Positions 21,801 to 30,509 are shown, counted from the first letter of the stretch. The stretch: DNA of 64,000 nt from Isochrysis galbana (GCA_018136815.1 CM030945.1:1675171-1739170), one strand, 5' to 3'. The notes: generated by a model not told the origin, from the sequence alone. A program made the numbers and translations.

Positions 21801-23284
21801 GGTAGCGCGGCGGCAGGCGAGGCTAAGGTGCCACTGCGCGGCCGGCGGAGCTCTTGGGCTGCCTCCGTGAGGTGCCGAGGTAATACCACCGCAGAGCCGC
21901 TCGCTCGTGCACGAAGAGAGGCGAGAGCGTGGAGAGCGGGTGACGGGGTATCATCGCGGGTGCCGACATCGGAGTTGTTTCGAGAGGAATCGAAGGACTG
22001 GATCGCGGACGCATTGATCGCTGCCACGCGCATGATGGTGGTGGCAGTGGTATCGAGAGGCAGGCAGTGCTCGGAGGCGGCGACCGGTGGCCGCAGCGAC
22101 GTAGGACGAATGGAAGAAGACTCGGATATCGACGACGTAGAGACGGGCTCGGAGGACGGGATTGACGAAGAAACTCGGAGAAGTGGGGTGTCGGACGGCG
22201 GCGACGGACGCCTCGGCCGCGAGACCACCGGTGAGAGACATGAAGGACATGGCTCAGGGACTCGGTTGGGCTGGCTCAATGGGCGTAGAAGCTCGGTTTG
22301 GGAGGCCGCCGTTCCTCGACGTGCAGAGGAGTTGTGGTCACTCTCCATGGTCACGTCGGAAGAGGAGACGTCGTTGCATTCTGTCGTCGGCGGGGTCGGC
22401 GCCGGCGAAAGAAGGGACGTGGCTGTCGTAGAAGCCGGCTGCGGGGAAGGCTGGGGCCAGGGTGGTGGCTCTGCGGCAGCGGCTGGCGTGGGTAGTGGCC
22501 GAAGAGGTTCTGCAATGCGAAGCATTCTTCGGAGGACTTGGCTCGGGCTAGCGGGTGGATGGACCGCTGAAATTACGGTGGATTCAGACTCGAATTCGGA
22601 AGACTCGGCGACTTGAGAGGGGCTAGGAGACGGCTGTTCAAGCTCCTCCAGGGCTCTCGGTTGATGGGGTGGCGTGGGAACGCCGGTGGTCGACCGCGGA
22701 CTCCGCGGTGACGTTAATTTGTACTCGGACTCGGACTCGTCGTTTCTGGCGTGCTGGACGCCAATAACAGGGCTAACTTTCGAAATGGGAACGGACGGGG
22801 CCGGCTCAAAGGTGAAGCCCCCTGGCGTCGCAACCGTCGGTGAGGACGAAGCTGAAGCTTGTGATGACAATAGGGGCACGGTGGCCAGCACCGGTTGGCT
22901 CGGTGCGGCCGAAATCTCGGACTCGGTGACGGGCTTGATTACGCGGGCTCGGGATGCACTGTCTTGTGCGATTGGACTCGGACTCGGAACGGAAACGGAA
23001 GGGATCGGCTCGGCGGCGTGCAGCCTGCTGGAGTGGCAGGCCGGCTGCGGCGAGACTCGGAACGGTGGCTCGGACAAGGACACAGTGGCTGTCGTCGAGG
23101 GCTTCGGCGTCAGCTTGTGTTTGGACTCGATACGCGGTGGCTCGTGAAACGACCCCCACGGAACATCCTGGGACCGGAGAATGTTTTGGACGAAACTTCC
23201 CTCCGTCGCCGAGGAGAGGAGGACGGAGAGAGAGAGAGAGAGAGAGTCTCGCAGAGCAACTGCGGAACGAGAAGTCGAAGTCAT
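15824..23284 (-). CDS. Gypsy polyprotein: methyltransferase-like, protease, RT, RNase H, integrase, chromodomain
   Basis: The 2486-residue frame begins inside the 5' LTR remnant, so its first 45 residues are LTR sequence fused by deletion. Residues 46-510 are Ser/Pro-rich linker. Residues about 515-700 form a C5-cytosine-methyltransferase-like domain: VLVVGETSG (525-533), AHPPCTYLS with Cys583, and ENP (625-627), then a PWEHG...GLPPLQP stretch. Protease has DTG at 1059, reverse transcriptase YLDD at 1582-1585, and RNase H lies about 1740-1820. Integrase has an HHCC finger (about 2010-2058) and a DDE core with TDAGSN and GLVERAQQ (about 2080-2200). A chromodomain (about 2379-2428: YLVKWRGY, then WE) places it among chromoviruses, whose chromodomains steer integration to chromatin marks. 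The intact frame argues for a young copy, but without gag and primer site it is probably not autonomous. Confidence 0.9.
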   Translation of the reverse strand: MTSTSRSAVALRDSLSLSLSVLLSSATEGSFVQNILRSQDVPWGSFHEPPRIESKHKLTPKPSTTATVSLSEPPFRVSPQPACHSSRLHAAEPIPSVSVPSPSPIAQDSASRARVIKPVTESEISAAPSQPVLATVPLLSSQASASSSPTVATPGGFTFEPAPSVPISKVSPVIGVQHARNDESESEYKLTSPRSPRSTTGVPTPPHQPRALEELEQPSPSPSQVAESSEFESESTVISAVHPPASPSQVLRRMLRIAEPLRPLPTPAAAAEPPPWPQPSPQPASTTATSLLSPAPTPPTTECNDVSSSDVTMESDHNSSARRGTAASQTELLRPLSQPNRVPEPCPSCLSPVVSRPRRPSPPSDTPLLRVSSSIPSSEPVSTSSISESSSIRPTSLRPPVAASEHCLPLDTTATTIMRVAAINASAIQSFDSSRNNSDVGTRDDTPSPALHALASLRARASGSAVVLPRHLTEAAQELRRPRSGTLASPAAALPKHFDELCAELTKTSQQVQDGLTSGCHAPRVLVVGETSGVVSSMFLLAGADVATCDLYPSEIDYVPHFQGDALHVQNLGWDLVIAHPPCTYLSAASSQWLSQEPGRRAALESAARVFKSMASATAPFVAVENPRMHAEARRLVGGLTPTQFVQPWEHGTGHQKATGLYLTKGLPPLQPTCVVDGRESAMANLSPSPHRGALRSRTYVGVAGAMAIHWMPVLLRHLSQQRDQTSTKKLSALELLACARCSLLDRPSLSSTEATAYEPWSALHRYERGRETSEVSSDPVVSRPSTPESDNHEDQKETHDNHDNDTPLHASESTLHDPFSPWTAPPPARASSPRPTTPTTLRKRRQQWQSFGVNGDQKWSNVTLETADEIRAQALAGRNADEESDLAAAVRAPIEFVEAKGIRAEELASLVRRPKTEAQARLEKDWEKMSDHPRHPTDKRGLGYTSPKLSPCTATNEDDASRPSATIAAVGLPEETTITTTTNSPEQPRCRPTPSPSDTIAHVTAHRPDSVVDTLPSAYPRHCLYVRDLVVCRSGEATGKEGVILADSALTVNSTLADTGAGPSVVTTSLLSSLPKDACVERLPQAVVTPLHGPDGLPLITRGKARIVFSVGGFLFRHTFMVIEGNPMLLLGNDFLATHAASIQLASDSADGSITLGAPSTVAPLEVNGSPSPDAPPIFRVSTSPIAMVPVSLTCAQVCPTSANPITTDFFRGPQAAENDNQLVSEPLFNTADEFAAKAPASCGSEYLLYTHEPITIPAYHRATFHVRIPLALREHEDCAMLVDRLPTRETIDSSPLVIPQVERPNSNHTIAITVVNTDPKPLHLPSFHPVASLQVRFKIHAGTYRRVGDVNSPDVIESLDEDQCKLLEAAKIDPEGRLSMPQREQVRRLLARRIAAFAIDPTNPNHTHVMEVELPLNPGAEAHRHAPSRVGREGEKIIEDEVCKMESAGIIRKSNSSWASRVVLVTKKDGSVRFCVDYRDVNSKLRLEDSPLPLTVEAIDRLSSGQGNLDSLFLCTLDLASGFWGIPIKESDKHITAFTTHRGKYEFNYLPFGVQSGLSYMCRLMDAVLGGLAWEICMPYLDDVGAWSTGVGDSLQAREESSFQQMLHRLDLVLERLIWAGLTCKMSKCVFFATSAEYLGHVVSREGLRMDPKKVEAVSKIDPTQINSIEAVRSFLGLCSYYRRFIRRFAIRAAPLTALTRKGCDVPVESQTEACRQAIEDLKQAICEEPVLAPPRDDRPFLVKTDGASKLGIAGVLAQKDDEGRERVVAYYGRSLSPAERHWTVTEIELLAALESIRNWRPYLWGRHFTLVVDHSALRWLHTMKDQVTGGPASRLMRWVLKLAEYRFDVVHKPGVTHWDADGLSRLVALEPDHDPLHLEESDVHSFDSSEIHDIVAAAVTSSTLTARRQQANDRLARQASESSESITSSYLDVGVPHADELRQALSTDEFASSIISELGSILPKASPSIDSSSSSKKRSRFLLRDGLLYYRSSKAEEAPLRLYIPESLRDTYLRAYHDHLGHPGATRMTTLLRSRVYWPGLSASVSEYVRECHECTLGKPLPRPLAHPSGLSIGSYPFDVVYCDILSMAPTHDFVSGRSGFDKLIVFVDSLSRWIEAEPCNGNPSSAKCLDVFMRLIVSRYGVPRQLRTDAGSNLCSRLVDLILKATGTDLSTTEAYRHEGVGLVERAQQTLLTMTRVSNEGGAHWVDHLPFLLMSMRATAGRVVPKSPAAILFGRELRLPAQLADPAPVLEFLPSRPPSDAVIYATELNKKLLESWRSALESTQEAQRESMRSASQKSKLGVTFKPGDRVCRRIPGHANKLQYLYSGPYRVEEAISATRYRLRDLENRQVKDEVHISNLRPYFTVTDSSPLAEDEYLVEELLDRKGDGVSFKYLVKWRGYPRSEATWESRIELLRRCADLVESYDTTFDRRPVQPQAHSAVDSSSSPSSSSQSNQVIPRRIQETSRTPPDLPSSRTRSRSQS

Positions 23285-23515
23285 GCCGGTTTATTACCTT
23301 AAACGAGCCAACAATTATAGTAACAGCAAAAACAAAATTCGAATCGCAAATTTCGAGACCAAAATCTGCAAACCTGGACTTGAGACCATGGGGAATCCGA
23401 ATCTGTGTGTCTTGTGCGTCAGTGGCAACACGGGGAACTGTTCAATTGTAATTGTGAGCGCGTACCTTACACGAATATTCATGCCTACAGCCTTCAGATG
23501 GGCAGGAATACAACA
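23151..23515 (-). mobile_element. 5' LTR remnant of the gypsy element
   Basis: 365 bases nearly identical to 15201-15566, differing by at least a one-base indel at the CCGTCG(G)CCGAGG site. Similarity stops abruptly at 23151, where polyprotein linker begins, so about 730 bases of this LTR are gone. Confidence 0.85.
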
Positions 23516-24048
23516 AACGTAAACACTCCGGAATCATACGATAAACAAACCCCTCCCGCGCGGCGAAGGCTGAGGTCGCGATCGATCGCCATGTGCGAAG
23601 AAATACGGAAAGAGAGCGCATAACTACGCAAACGAAGGGTTCGAACTATCGTTAAAGTGAAACTCGTCCACTGAAGCCAATGCGGAGGGTCGAGGAGAGA
23701 TCCAAACTCGCGCGGGGGAAGAAGGCGATATGCGGAGAGACCTTCTAGACAAGAGACGAGCAAGGGGCGACGAAACAAGACGCGAGACGCGAGGCGCGTG
23801 CCATTCGTTCTTCCTTTCTTCTACCGAAACCGCGGCGAAACTAACGTTAAACGTCGGTACCCCCTCCGCGAGAATCGCGAAGAAGAACGGACGAGATGGA
23901 GGCAATCATCGAAGGAATCGCGAGAGGAATCGAAGCGAGGGGGGGAAACAGCGCGCGCGGTGGGGGAACGAACGACGGCCGGAGGAAACGAACCGCGCGT
24001 GGAGGAGAAGAACCTCGCGCGCGGGGGGGGGGGGGGGATAATATAACG
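23516..24048 (-). mobile_element. Right target duplication and older LTR continuation
   Basis: AACGT (23516-23520) then AAACACTCCGGAATC..., matching 14838-15060 inside the young 3' LTR. It is the continuation of the older LTR at 14101-14473. Compared with the young copy it has about 310 extra bases (roughly 23720-24030) before the shared ATAATATAACGGCC. Confidence 0.75.
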
Positions 24049-24152
24049 GCCCGCCCAGATGAGACGTTCCAAGACAAGATCAAGACGGTGTAACATTTGT
24101 TGGAATGACGACTCTTCCCTGGCCTGCAGCGAGTCACCTACGCCTGTCGACC
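24049..24152 (-). pseudogene. Transplanted gypsy RT fragment
   Basis: About 104 bases nearly identical to 18415-18519 within the reverse transcriptase of the gypsy element. It is joined on the left to LTR sequence through a shared GGCCC and on the right to unrelated sequence. This is a rearranged scrap, not a gene. Confidence 0.85.
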
Positions 24153-25620
24153 GCGACGGTGGGTGGAGGTTGGGGATCAGAAACAGGCTTGACAGACGGG
24201 ACAGGAACAGGCGTATTGGGTACGGGATCGGAATCCGAATTCGGCGGAACGGAGAACGGCGCGGCGGGCAAAGGTTGAGAAGGGAACTTGGCCGAGGCAG
24301 GGGAGCACCGATGGAGTTGTCTCCTTCTTCCACAAGCGGTGGCGAAGTTTTGACTCGAGACGAAGTCGTAGTGACGCTTGGCTCTGTAGAATGTTGACGA
24401 GTATCGTGTTGAAGGTAGACCCCCCTACGCGTGCGCGAGGATCCTGCTGGGCCAGCTTCCAGCTTCGAAATGAGCGCGAGGGGGCGCGCGCGCGACTTCT
24501 GACCGCGCCAGCCGCGCCCTCTCCACTACCTGCATGCCACTTTGGAGCGCACCATCGCGATGTGGCAGCCCCTCGCCACTTGCGCAGCCTGCGCTACGCG
24601 CTCCGCCCAGACGCTTCATCCACAGCCGACCACTCCAGGAGCGTGCCCGGGAGATTTGCGACGGGCTTCCAAGCGCGGCGAGGGCGCCACCCTCCGCCTC
24701 ATTGTCGGAGGCGAGCGCCAGCACGCACGCAAGTGGGGGAATGGAAGCTATGAAGGGTGAAGGGGAGAGCGAGGGAGGGAGGAGCTGGGCCTGGGCCGCC
24801 CTCGCCACCTGGCCACCGGGATTCTGTTCGCGCGCCGCGCTTGTAATTGATGGTAGAAGACCCTTTTAATAGTAGAACCCTCGCTTTAACAATAGTCCTA
24901 AAAACTGATACTGATATCAGTGTTTTGGCATTTGGAGCTGTTACGCTGTTACTAACAGTGTAAGCTCATATTAGTACTGTTGCAACATCTTAGGGGAAGT
25001 ACGGTGCTTGGACCTGCAAATACAGCCAACTACAAATACATACGAGGCCTACATCCCACATCCCAGGACGCGCTTCAAATACAGCAAAATACATATGTAT
25101 TTGGCCTTAGGCCAAATACGGTAAATACGTATTTCCCATCTAGGCTCAAGATGACAGGACTCCTTGCCGCGGCAAGCGCAAGCACCCTTCTCCCTTATGC
25201 CACCCAGCTCTTCTCTAGCTTTCTACCTGCGCTAGCCGGGGCGCTCCTCCCTCCACACTCAGACAGCCCCCACGCCAGGATCCTCATCTGGTCTCGCAGG
25301 CAAGGGGCCTGCCGATTATATTACTTTTTTACCGAGAGTCTTTGAGTGCTACCAACTCCAACTCAACGGCTCTCAGATCCGCGCCTAATGGCCGAGTCTA
25401 CGATTGACGACTCGCTTGCCCCAGCGTAGAGCGTGCGTCGCGCGTACCTTACCTAGTACTAGTGCACCTACGCTGAGGCGATGAACGTCAGTAACAGTAA
25501 GCTCAAGCTCACGACTAAGCACTAATAAATCTTTTGTGGTTTTAATTTTTAGCCTCGAATCTTCGGGATTAGTTTTGTTAGTACTAGTAGTTTTGTTAGT
25601 TGCCTATAACTGAACCTATT
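24153..25620. other. No gene recognised
   Basis: At 24153-24410 the minus strand reads a Pro/Ser/Val-rich stretch like the polyprotein linker, perhaps another retroelement scrap. From 24890 to 25600 the DNA is AT-richer, with short palindromes (TGATATCA, CTAACAG repeats) and AAATACG motifs. No exon can be supported. Confidence 0.4.
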
Positions 25621-25800
25621 CAAGATTTTTTCAGCCATGGGCCGTCGCACACGCCACTCTCACTTTTACCCTCCACGAGCAGTTCGGTGCTATTTGCCAT
25701 GCCCCGCACGGCGCAGCCTTCCTTGCCCGTCGCGCACATATTGGAGACGCGACTCCACTCCAGCACTTGGCAGCGCCTCCAGCACTTGGAGATGCGAGAG

Positions 25801-25900
25801 NNNNNNNNNNNNNNNNNNNNNNNNNNNNNNNNNNNNNNNNNNNNNNNNNNNNNNNNNNNNNNNNNNNNNNNNNNNNNNNNNNNNNNNNNNNNNNNNNNNN
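25801..25900. other. Assembly gap, 100 N
   Basis: 100 N. It probably hides upstream exons of the phosphatase gene that follows. Confidence 1.
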
Positions 25901-26026
25901 GAGGTGAGTTCAGCGGAAAGCGCTCGCTTCCTGTCGAGCCTATCGTGTCCGTTAAGAAAGAGTTCGCAACTGGCACCTACACCACTATCAGGGGGTCGGC
26001 GCTCACATCGGCTATGCCCTCTTCAG

Positions 26027-26530
26027 ACTGGATGTGGCTTCAAGACCGAACGCGGAGATCGTAGCGCTGTGATCATGACTCCGGAGAGCGGTAAGTTTAG
26101 CCAAATGATGCTCAACGTGACGCGCTCCCTCGGCGACTTCTACCACCAGGTGAGGTGGCCTACGGCGGGTGTGCTGAGTCCTCGCCTCACTCACATGTCG
26201 TATTCATGCGACAATGCCCGTTCCCCCGCCCCGGCCCAGCAATACGGCATCACTTGGCGACCCGAGGTTGTCGTGCGCGATCTTGCTGCTGAGCTCGGCG
26301 CCGACGGGGAGGCAGTGCTCTGTGTGGCCAGTGATGGCGTTTGGGATTTGTGGACTTTTGAAGACGCGATGGCCGAGCTCGTCAAGGGAATGGCTCTACT
26401 CCCCTCCTCGAATGCCCGACGCCAACTCGTACTAAATTTCATGGACACCTCGCGCGCAAAGGGCGAAGAAGCTTTCGGCGACTCAGCGGATAATCTGACG
26501 GGAATCGTCGTCTTCTTCTCAACCAAGTAA
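26027..26530 (+). CDS. PP2C-type Ser/Thr phosphatase, C-terminal exons (partial)
   Basis: Two exons can be supported: 26027-26149 and 26240-26530, joined by a GT-AG intron of 90 bases in phase 0. The first holds MMLNVTRSLGD, the family's TRSLGD motif. The second holds VLCVASDGVWD and ends with DNLTGIVVFF, which carry metal-binding aspartates of the PP2C/PPM fold, then a stop. These phosphatases are Mn/Mg-dependent and act as monomers. Only about 137 of the usual 250-plus residues are visible. The N-terminal half, with the first metal-binding motifs, must lie in or before the gap at 25801-25900. A GT within the first exon (GGTAAGTT at 26090) looks like a donor site, but reading through it preserves the conserved motif. 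Confidence 0.8.
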   Translation, partial: TGCGFKTERGDRSAVIMTPESGKFSQMMLNVTRSLGDFYHQVRWPTAGVLSPRLTHMSYSCDNARSPAPAQQYGITWRPEVVVRDLAAELGADGEAVLCVASDGVWDLWTFEDAMAELVKGMALLPSSNARRQLVLNFMDTSRAKGEEAFGDSADNLTGIVVFFSTK

Positions 26531-27065
26531 AACACGAGAGTGGAGGGTCTCATGGACATTCGGTCGCCGGCACCTTCTCCGATGTGCCCACCATTTACTT
26601 TGACTCTCTTGGGAGGCTGTGCTCCCTAACATGGCCCTTGCTCGACTCCGTGAACTAGACACCGGTCGATCTAAACCATCGTAACTCGTCGTGCGCCATC
26701 TGTACCACCAGCCGAGGTCGGAGGTTGCGTCCACGCTGCGGCCCATTGCTCATCGTGGAATTCCCCACTCCCCCGCCTGCCAGAATTATAAACCCGTGTC
26801 GTGTAGATGGCGCATCATGCACTATGGATCCCCATGCCCAATGCCAATGCGTCTCCTCTCACTCTACATGAGTTGTATTCTTCCCAAAAATGTAAGTATG
26901 TCGCATGTCTGTGACATTTGTCGTCGTAGTGTTCGACATTATTGAGGGGCCATCGCTATAGCGTCGGAACGCTAATCACTCTCCACTCATACATGGCACT
27001 ACGACTACGTGATGCGGCCGCTACTATAGCTGCAGCAGGGACGGCCTCGACCACAAAGCCGACAA
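26531..27065. other. Intergenic, no gene seen
   Basis: 3' flank of the phosphatase gene, with no recognisable exon. Confidence 0.4.
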
Positions 27066-27215
27066 CTAAGTTTATACTTGGTTCGCCCATGGGGGGGCAC
27101 GAGCCCCCCCCTCTCTCCACTCCTCCCCTGCCATGGGGGAGGAACCGAGGAACCACCCATCCTCTTGGCATGCCTGATGGCTTGCCAGGAGGCCACTGCC
27201 CTACTGACCCACTCT
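27066..27215 (+). repeat. Repeat Y copy 1 (MITE-like)
   Basis: Begins CTAAGTTTATACTTGGTTCGCCCATGGGG with a CATGGGGGG / GAGCCCCCC stem, then CTCTCCACTCCTCCC. Other copies are at 40716-40815 (same strand), 35485-35552 and 53440-53550 (opposite strand). Copies of about 100-150 bases with a fixed outer end suggest a short non-autonomous transposon. Confidence 0.65.
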
Positions 27216-27962
27216 CCCACTGACAGGCACGCCTGGATCGCTCGTCCTGGCCCCTCGTGGCTGTCGCATCCAGAGTATTTTATATACTCTAGGCGGATGC
27301 GGTGCTTCTATCGATGTGAGGTGTGTGTAAAGAAAATCGAGTGAGTTTTGTTTTCGCCAATGAGTTGTCTCGAAGCTCCGCCGCATTGCACGTCGAATTT
27401 GCATTCGTTTCTCTCGTTTAATTGGTTTGTTTGTGCGATGTTGCGTTAGCTTTCGGAGTTTTCTTGTTGGTGAGTGAGTGATGTGGGGTGGTGTCTCGTG
27501 GGTCCTCGTCGCGATGTAGCGCGCCCTTTTCCCCCCTCTCTCAAGACTTCTCTTCACTCCGTGCCCCTAGCCCCGCTGAGACTTGCCACGATCAAGCATT
27601 CGCTTGATTCGACAGTTTGAAGACAACCCTCACTCACCCGCACGCCCTCGCCACACATCTCGCAAGTCATCGCACCGTGCACAAGCCCGCACATGCGCAT
27701 GCGCATGGTGCACATGCCCGTCTCACTCACCAGCCCGCTCCGACCCATGGGATGAGCATGGCTCCCCTCTATGGCGGCGAGCGCGGTCAACCTGCCTTCC
27801 CTCGCCATTCCTTTGCCTCTCGCCTCGCCTCCGCCTCATCAAGCCTCCGCTTTCCACTGCCTCGCCTTCCTTTTTCCCCACTGCCATTCGTATGCCCGCT
27901 GTTCTCTCTCTCTCCTCTCTCTTCCGCTCCTCTCAATCCTTGATGGCTGAGTCCCCTCAGCC
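27216..27962. other. Intergenic, no gene seen
   Basis: No convincing exon. It is the 3' flank of the integrase-like gene on the minus strand. Confidence 0.4.
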
Positions 27963-29838
27963 TCAAGCACGCAGGCTTTCTTGTCCTCCTCCTCCTGCCA
28001 GGCGCGGGCTTGTTCGCCTCACTGGGGGTTCATGTGCCTCTGCTCTCGTGACAGGAGTAGCGGGCGGCGGACGTTCCATGTCCCCATCCAATGGGCCGGC
28101 TATTGCAGACTCCTCCAACTCTCCCGCGTGACTATCCCGCTCAACCACCCCCCCTGCGATCTCGGCACCCTCATTCTCGACGCTGTCCTCCTCCTCGGCA
28201 TTTGCGCTGCTACTAGTGCTTCCGTCCCCCCCCTCCTTCACCCCCTCGTTGCCTTCGACGTCACTCACTTCCGTGTAGCCCAAACGGTGCAACACGTCGG
28301 CGAGCTCTCTCTCCGTGACGATCCTCTGAAGAAACTCGGGGTCCATGGGTAGCTGCGCGATGCCGACCCTGGGCTTTTGCCCGTATGTGGCCTCGTACGG
28401 CGTCATCTTGATGGCGCTCGAGTAGGTCGTGTTGATTGCCCATTGCACGAGCATGCATCCCGTCGCCCAAGACGTTGAGTTGCTGTCGGTCATCCATGCG
28501 CTCATGCGCCTCTGCACCGTCTGATTGAGCCGCTCCACGCCACCGTTGGACTCGCTATGACGCGCACGGCCGTTGACGAGCTTCACCTCGGGCCACATCT
28601 GAGCGAGATGTCCTATGAGCTCGGAGATGAAGTTGTCATCGAGCTCCATGAGATCACCGACTTGACGATGAGCGATGCCGCTGAATTCCCTGCCGTTGTC
28701 TGATTGGAGGATGGCAGGCGCGCCGTGAGTTGTGAATATGTCAAGAAGGGCGCACGCCACGCCGTCGAGGCGCTTTGATGTAAGCGGCCGCGAGGAGCAG
28801 AATTTGGTCCCGTGGTCTTGGTAGACAAGGAGCCATTTGTACGCGCGGTCCGGCATGCTCTGCAGGTCAATGAGATCCACCTACGAGTCAACACCCATTA
28901 GACATATGAGAAACCTCCCTCCCTCTCCCTCTCTCTCTCCCTCATCTCTCTCTCCCTCCCTCTCTCTCTCCCTGCCCCCGCCCTCCCCCCTCCCTCTCCC
29001 TCTCTCCCTGCCCCAGTGTGGAGTCAACTTGTTGAGCGTGGAGTCAACTTGTTGAGCGTGGAGTCAACTTGTTGAGCGTAGAGTTAACATGTTGAGCGTG
29101 GAGTCAACTTGTTCAGTATGTGGAGTGAACTTGTTGCAAACGAGAGGAGGGTCGACGCGAAAGGCGTTGGTGGGGTGTTGGTGCTGGGTGTGACGCGCAC
29201 GCGCACGCATTCCGCACACCTGCCCCCTTGAGTTGTAGCCGTGTGTGATGATTGGTCTGTGCCCTGCGGCTTTTGCCTTCCGCACTCGCGCCGACACGCA
29301 CACAGGGCAGCACTTGACAAAGGCGAGGCACATGTTGCGCGTGACAGTCGCCGTACGCTTCTGCCGCGGCCTTGTACAGCTGCACATCCTTCGCATGCAA
29401 TTCTACCAAGCACAGGCAAGGAAGAGGGCGTCAGGTGTGAGGGGCAGGGGAGGCGGGTGGGGGGAGGCGGGCGCACTCACTATTCTCGTGGACCACCTTC
29501 ACTGCGTCGAAGGCTTCCTCGTACACCACGACGCGCTTGCCAGTGGCCTTAGAGAGGAGAGTTGCTGGCTTGTTGGGCAGCGTGGGCGCGAGCTCGTACT
29601 TGCTCTTCCAATAGTTGTGGTTGCCCCCCCCGTAGAGACGCCGCTGCTTGGCATCGAGCACGTCCCAGTTCTTGAGAAGGTGGACGATCTCAGCACGTTT
29701 TGGGGCATCCATGGCGCGGCTCTTGAAGTCAGCCACCAGCTGATAAAAGAGTCTCTTTGCCTCCTCCCACTGCTGCGGTGTCACACCTGCAGCAGCGGAA
29801 GGGGCATTGAGAAGGGGTGAGGGCGTCATCTGTGACAT
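27963..29838 (-). pseudogene. Ginger/KRBA2-type integrase-derived gene, three exons, one frameshift
   Basis: Minus-strand exons 29838-29481, 29402-29220 and 28880-27963 have GT-AG junctions. Exon 1 encodes a KRBA2-like N-terminus. Exon 2 holds the His/Cys finger ending in KCCPVC, then GYNSRGQ. Exon 3 starts VDLIDLQSMPD and carries the DDE core: Asp in DLIDLQ, Asp in QSDNGREF and Glu in GGVERLNQTV, then INTTYSSAIKMTPYEA and GQKP. After the core comes an acidic Ser/Glu-rich tail. This family (integrase related to Ginger DNA transposons, partly domesticated in animals) cuts or joins DNA. Exons 1 and 2 add up to one base too many: around 29352-29358 the frame changes between AAEAYG and VTRNMCLAFVKCC, so one extra base breaks the product. 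It could be an assembly error, because all other motifs are intact. Confidence 0.75.
28910..29130. repeat. CT-rich run and 20-bp tandem repeat in intron 2
   Basis: CT-rich tract at 28915-29010, then about five copies of a 20-base unit, GTGGAGTCAACTTGTTGAGC with small changes, at 29020-29125. Both lie within the intron of the integrase-like gene. Confidence 0.85.
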
Positions 29839-29839
29839 G

Positions 29840-30109
29840 CGGTGCGGGAGCGAGAGAGAGTGCGATATGAAGAAGAAGAAAGGATTTACTGGGTGAGTTG
29901 CTGCCAGCGTTTTCTTCCATAAACACCCTTACCTCGATACTCTCACCGACGAGAGTCTCGTTGTAGTGTCGAAAAGTCGCAAGGCACCGCCACAAGAACG
30001 ACCATAAGATTCATCGTAACAGCACCGTAAGATTGAGGTATGAACAGAGACAGAGTACGAGGTGACTGCCAGCGAAACGGGACAGGCACCCTTGACAGCT
30101 TACGGGGGG
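29840..30109. other. 5' flank of the integrase-like gene
   Basis: No gene seen. Possible promoter of the minus-strand gene that starts at 29838. Confidence 0.35.
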
Positions 30110-30428
30110 GAATAGCGCCTGGGGGCTCGAGGACAGCCCCCCGATAGCTATCGGCGCCCGTCGTTTTCCCCCAATAGCTATCGGCGCCCGTCCTTTTCCC
30201 CCCAATAGCTATCGGGGGCCGCCTTTCGCCCCCGATAGCTATTGGGGGCCGACCTTAAAACGCGATAGCTCCCCGGGGGACGTAAAATCTCCCAACAGCT
30301 CTCGGGGGATTTTCTCGGTCCCCCGATAGCTCTCGGTGGGGCTGTTGGCGATCGGGAGAAAATTTCCCCCCGATAGCTCCTGGGGGCCCCCGGGAGCTCC
30401 TGGGGGGCGTTGGCTCCTGGGGGGTAAC
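30110..30428. repeat. Palindrome array, left copy
   Basis: About nine repeats spaced 25-40 bases, each with a core related to CCCCCGATAGCTATCGGGGG, a 20-bp perfect palindrome in its best form. The bases between repeats differ from unit to unit but recur in the same order in the right copy (31072-31345), for example TTTTCTCGGT and GGCGATCGGGA(G/A)AAAATTT. Confidence 0.85.
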
Positions 30429-30509
30429 ATATATTTTCATAAAAATATTATATTTAATTGATTAAAATTATTTCTACGATCATTCCTTTTTTATTTTAAC
30501 AGCCTCTCT

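Larger units (their letters stand above)
14474..23515 (-). mobile_element. Chromodomain Ty3/gypsy retrotransposon carrying a methyltransferase-like domain
   Basis: A 9.0-kb LTR element on the minus strand with outer termini TG...CA and target duplication AACGT on both sides. The 3' LTR is complete, but the 5' LTR keeps only its outer 365 bases. The inner 5' LTR, primer-binding site and probably gag are missing: no CCHC knuckle is seen anywhere in the polyprotein. Both LTRs are rebuilt during reverse transcription, so this deletion probably happened after insertion. The remaining polyprotein frame is open over 2486 codons. Confidence 0.85.

Noticed and set aside
20283-22616. Long plus-strand frames opposite the gypsy polyprotein
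   Set aside because: Shadows of the minus-strand coding frame with no motifs of their own.
23821-24333. 170-codon minus-strand frame
   Set aside because: A chance fusion of an LTR piece, a C-run and the transplanted RT scrap.
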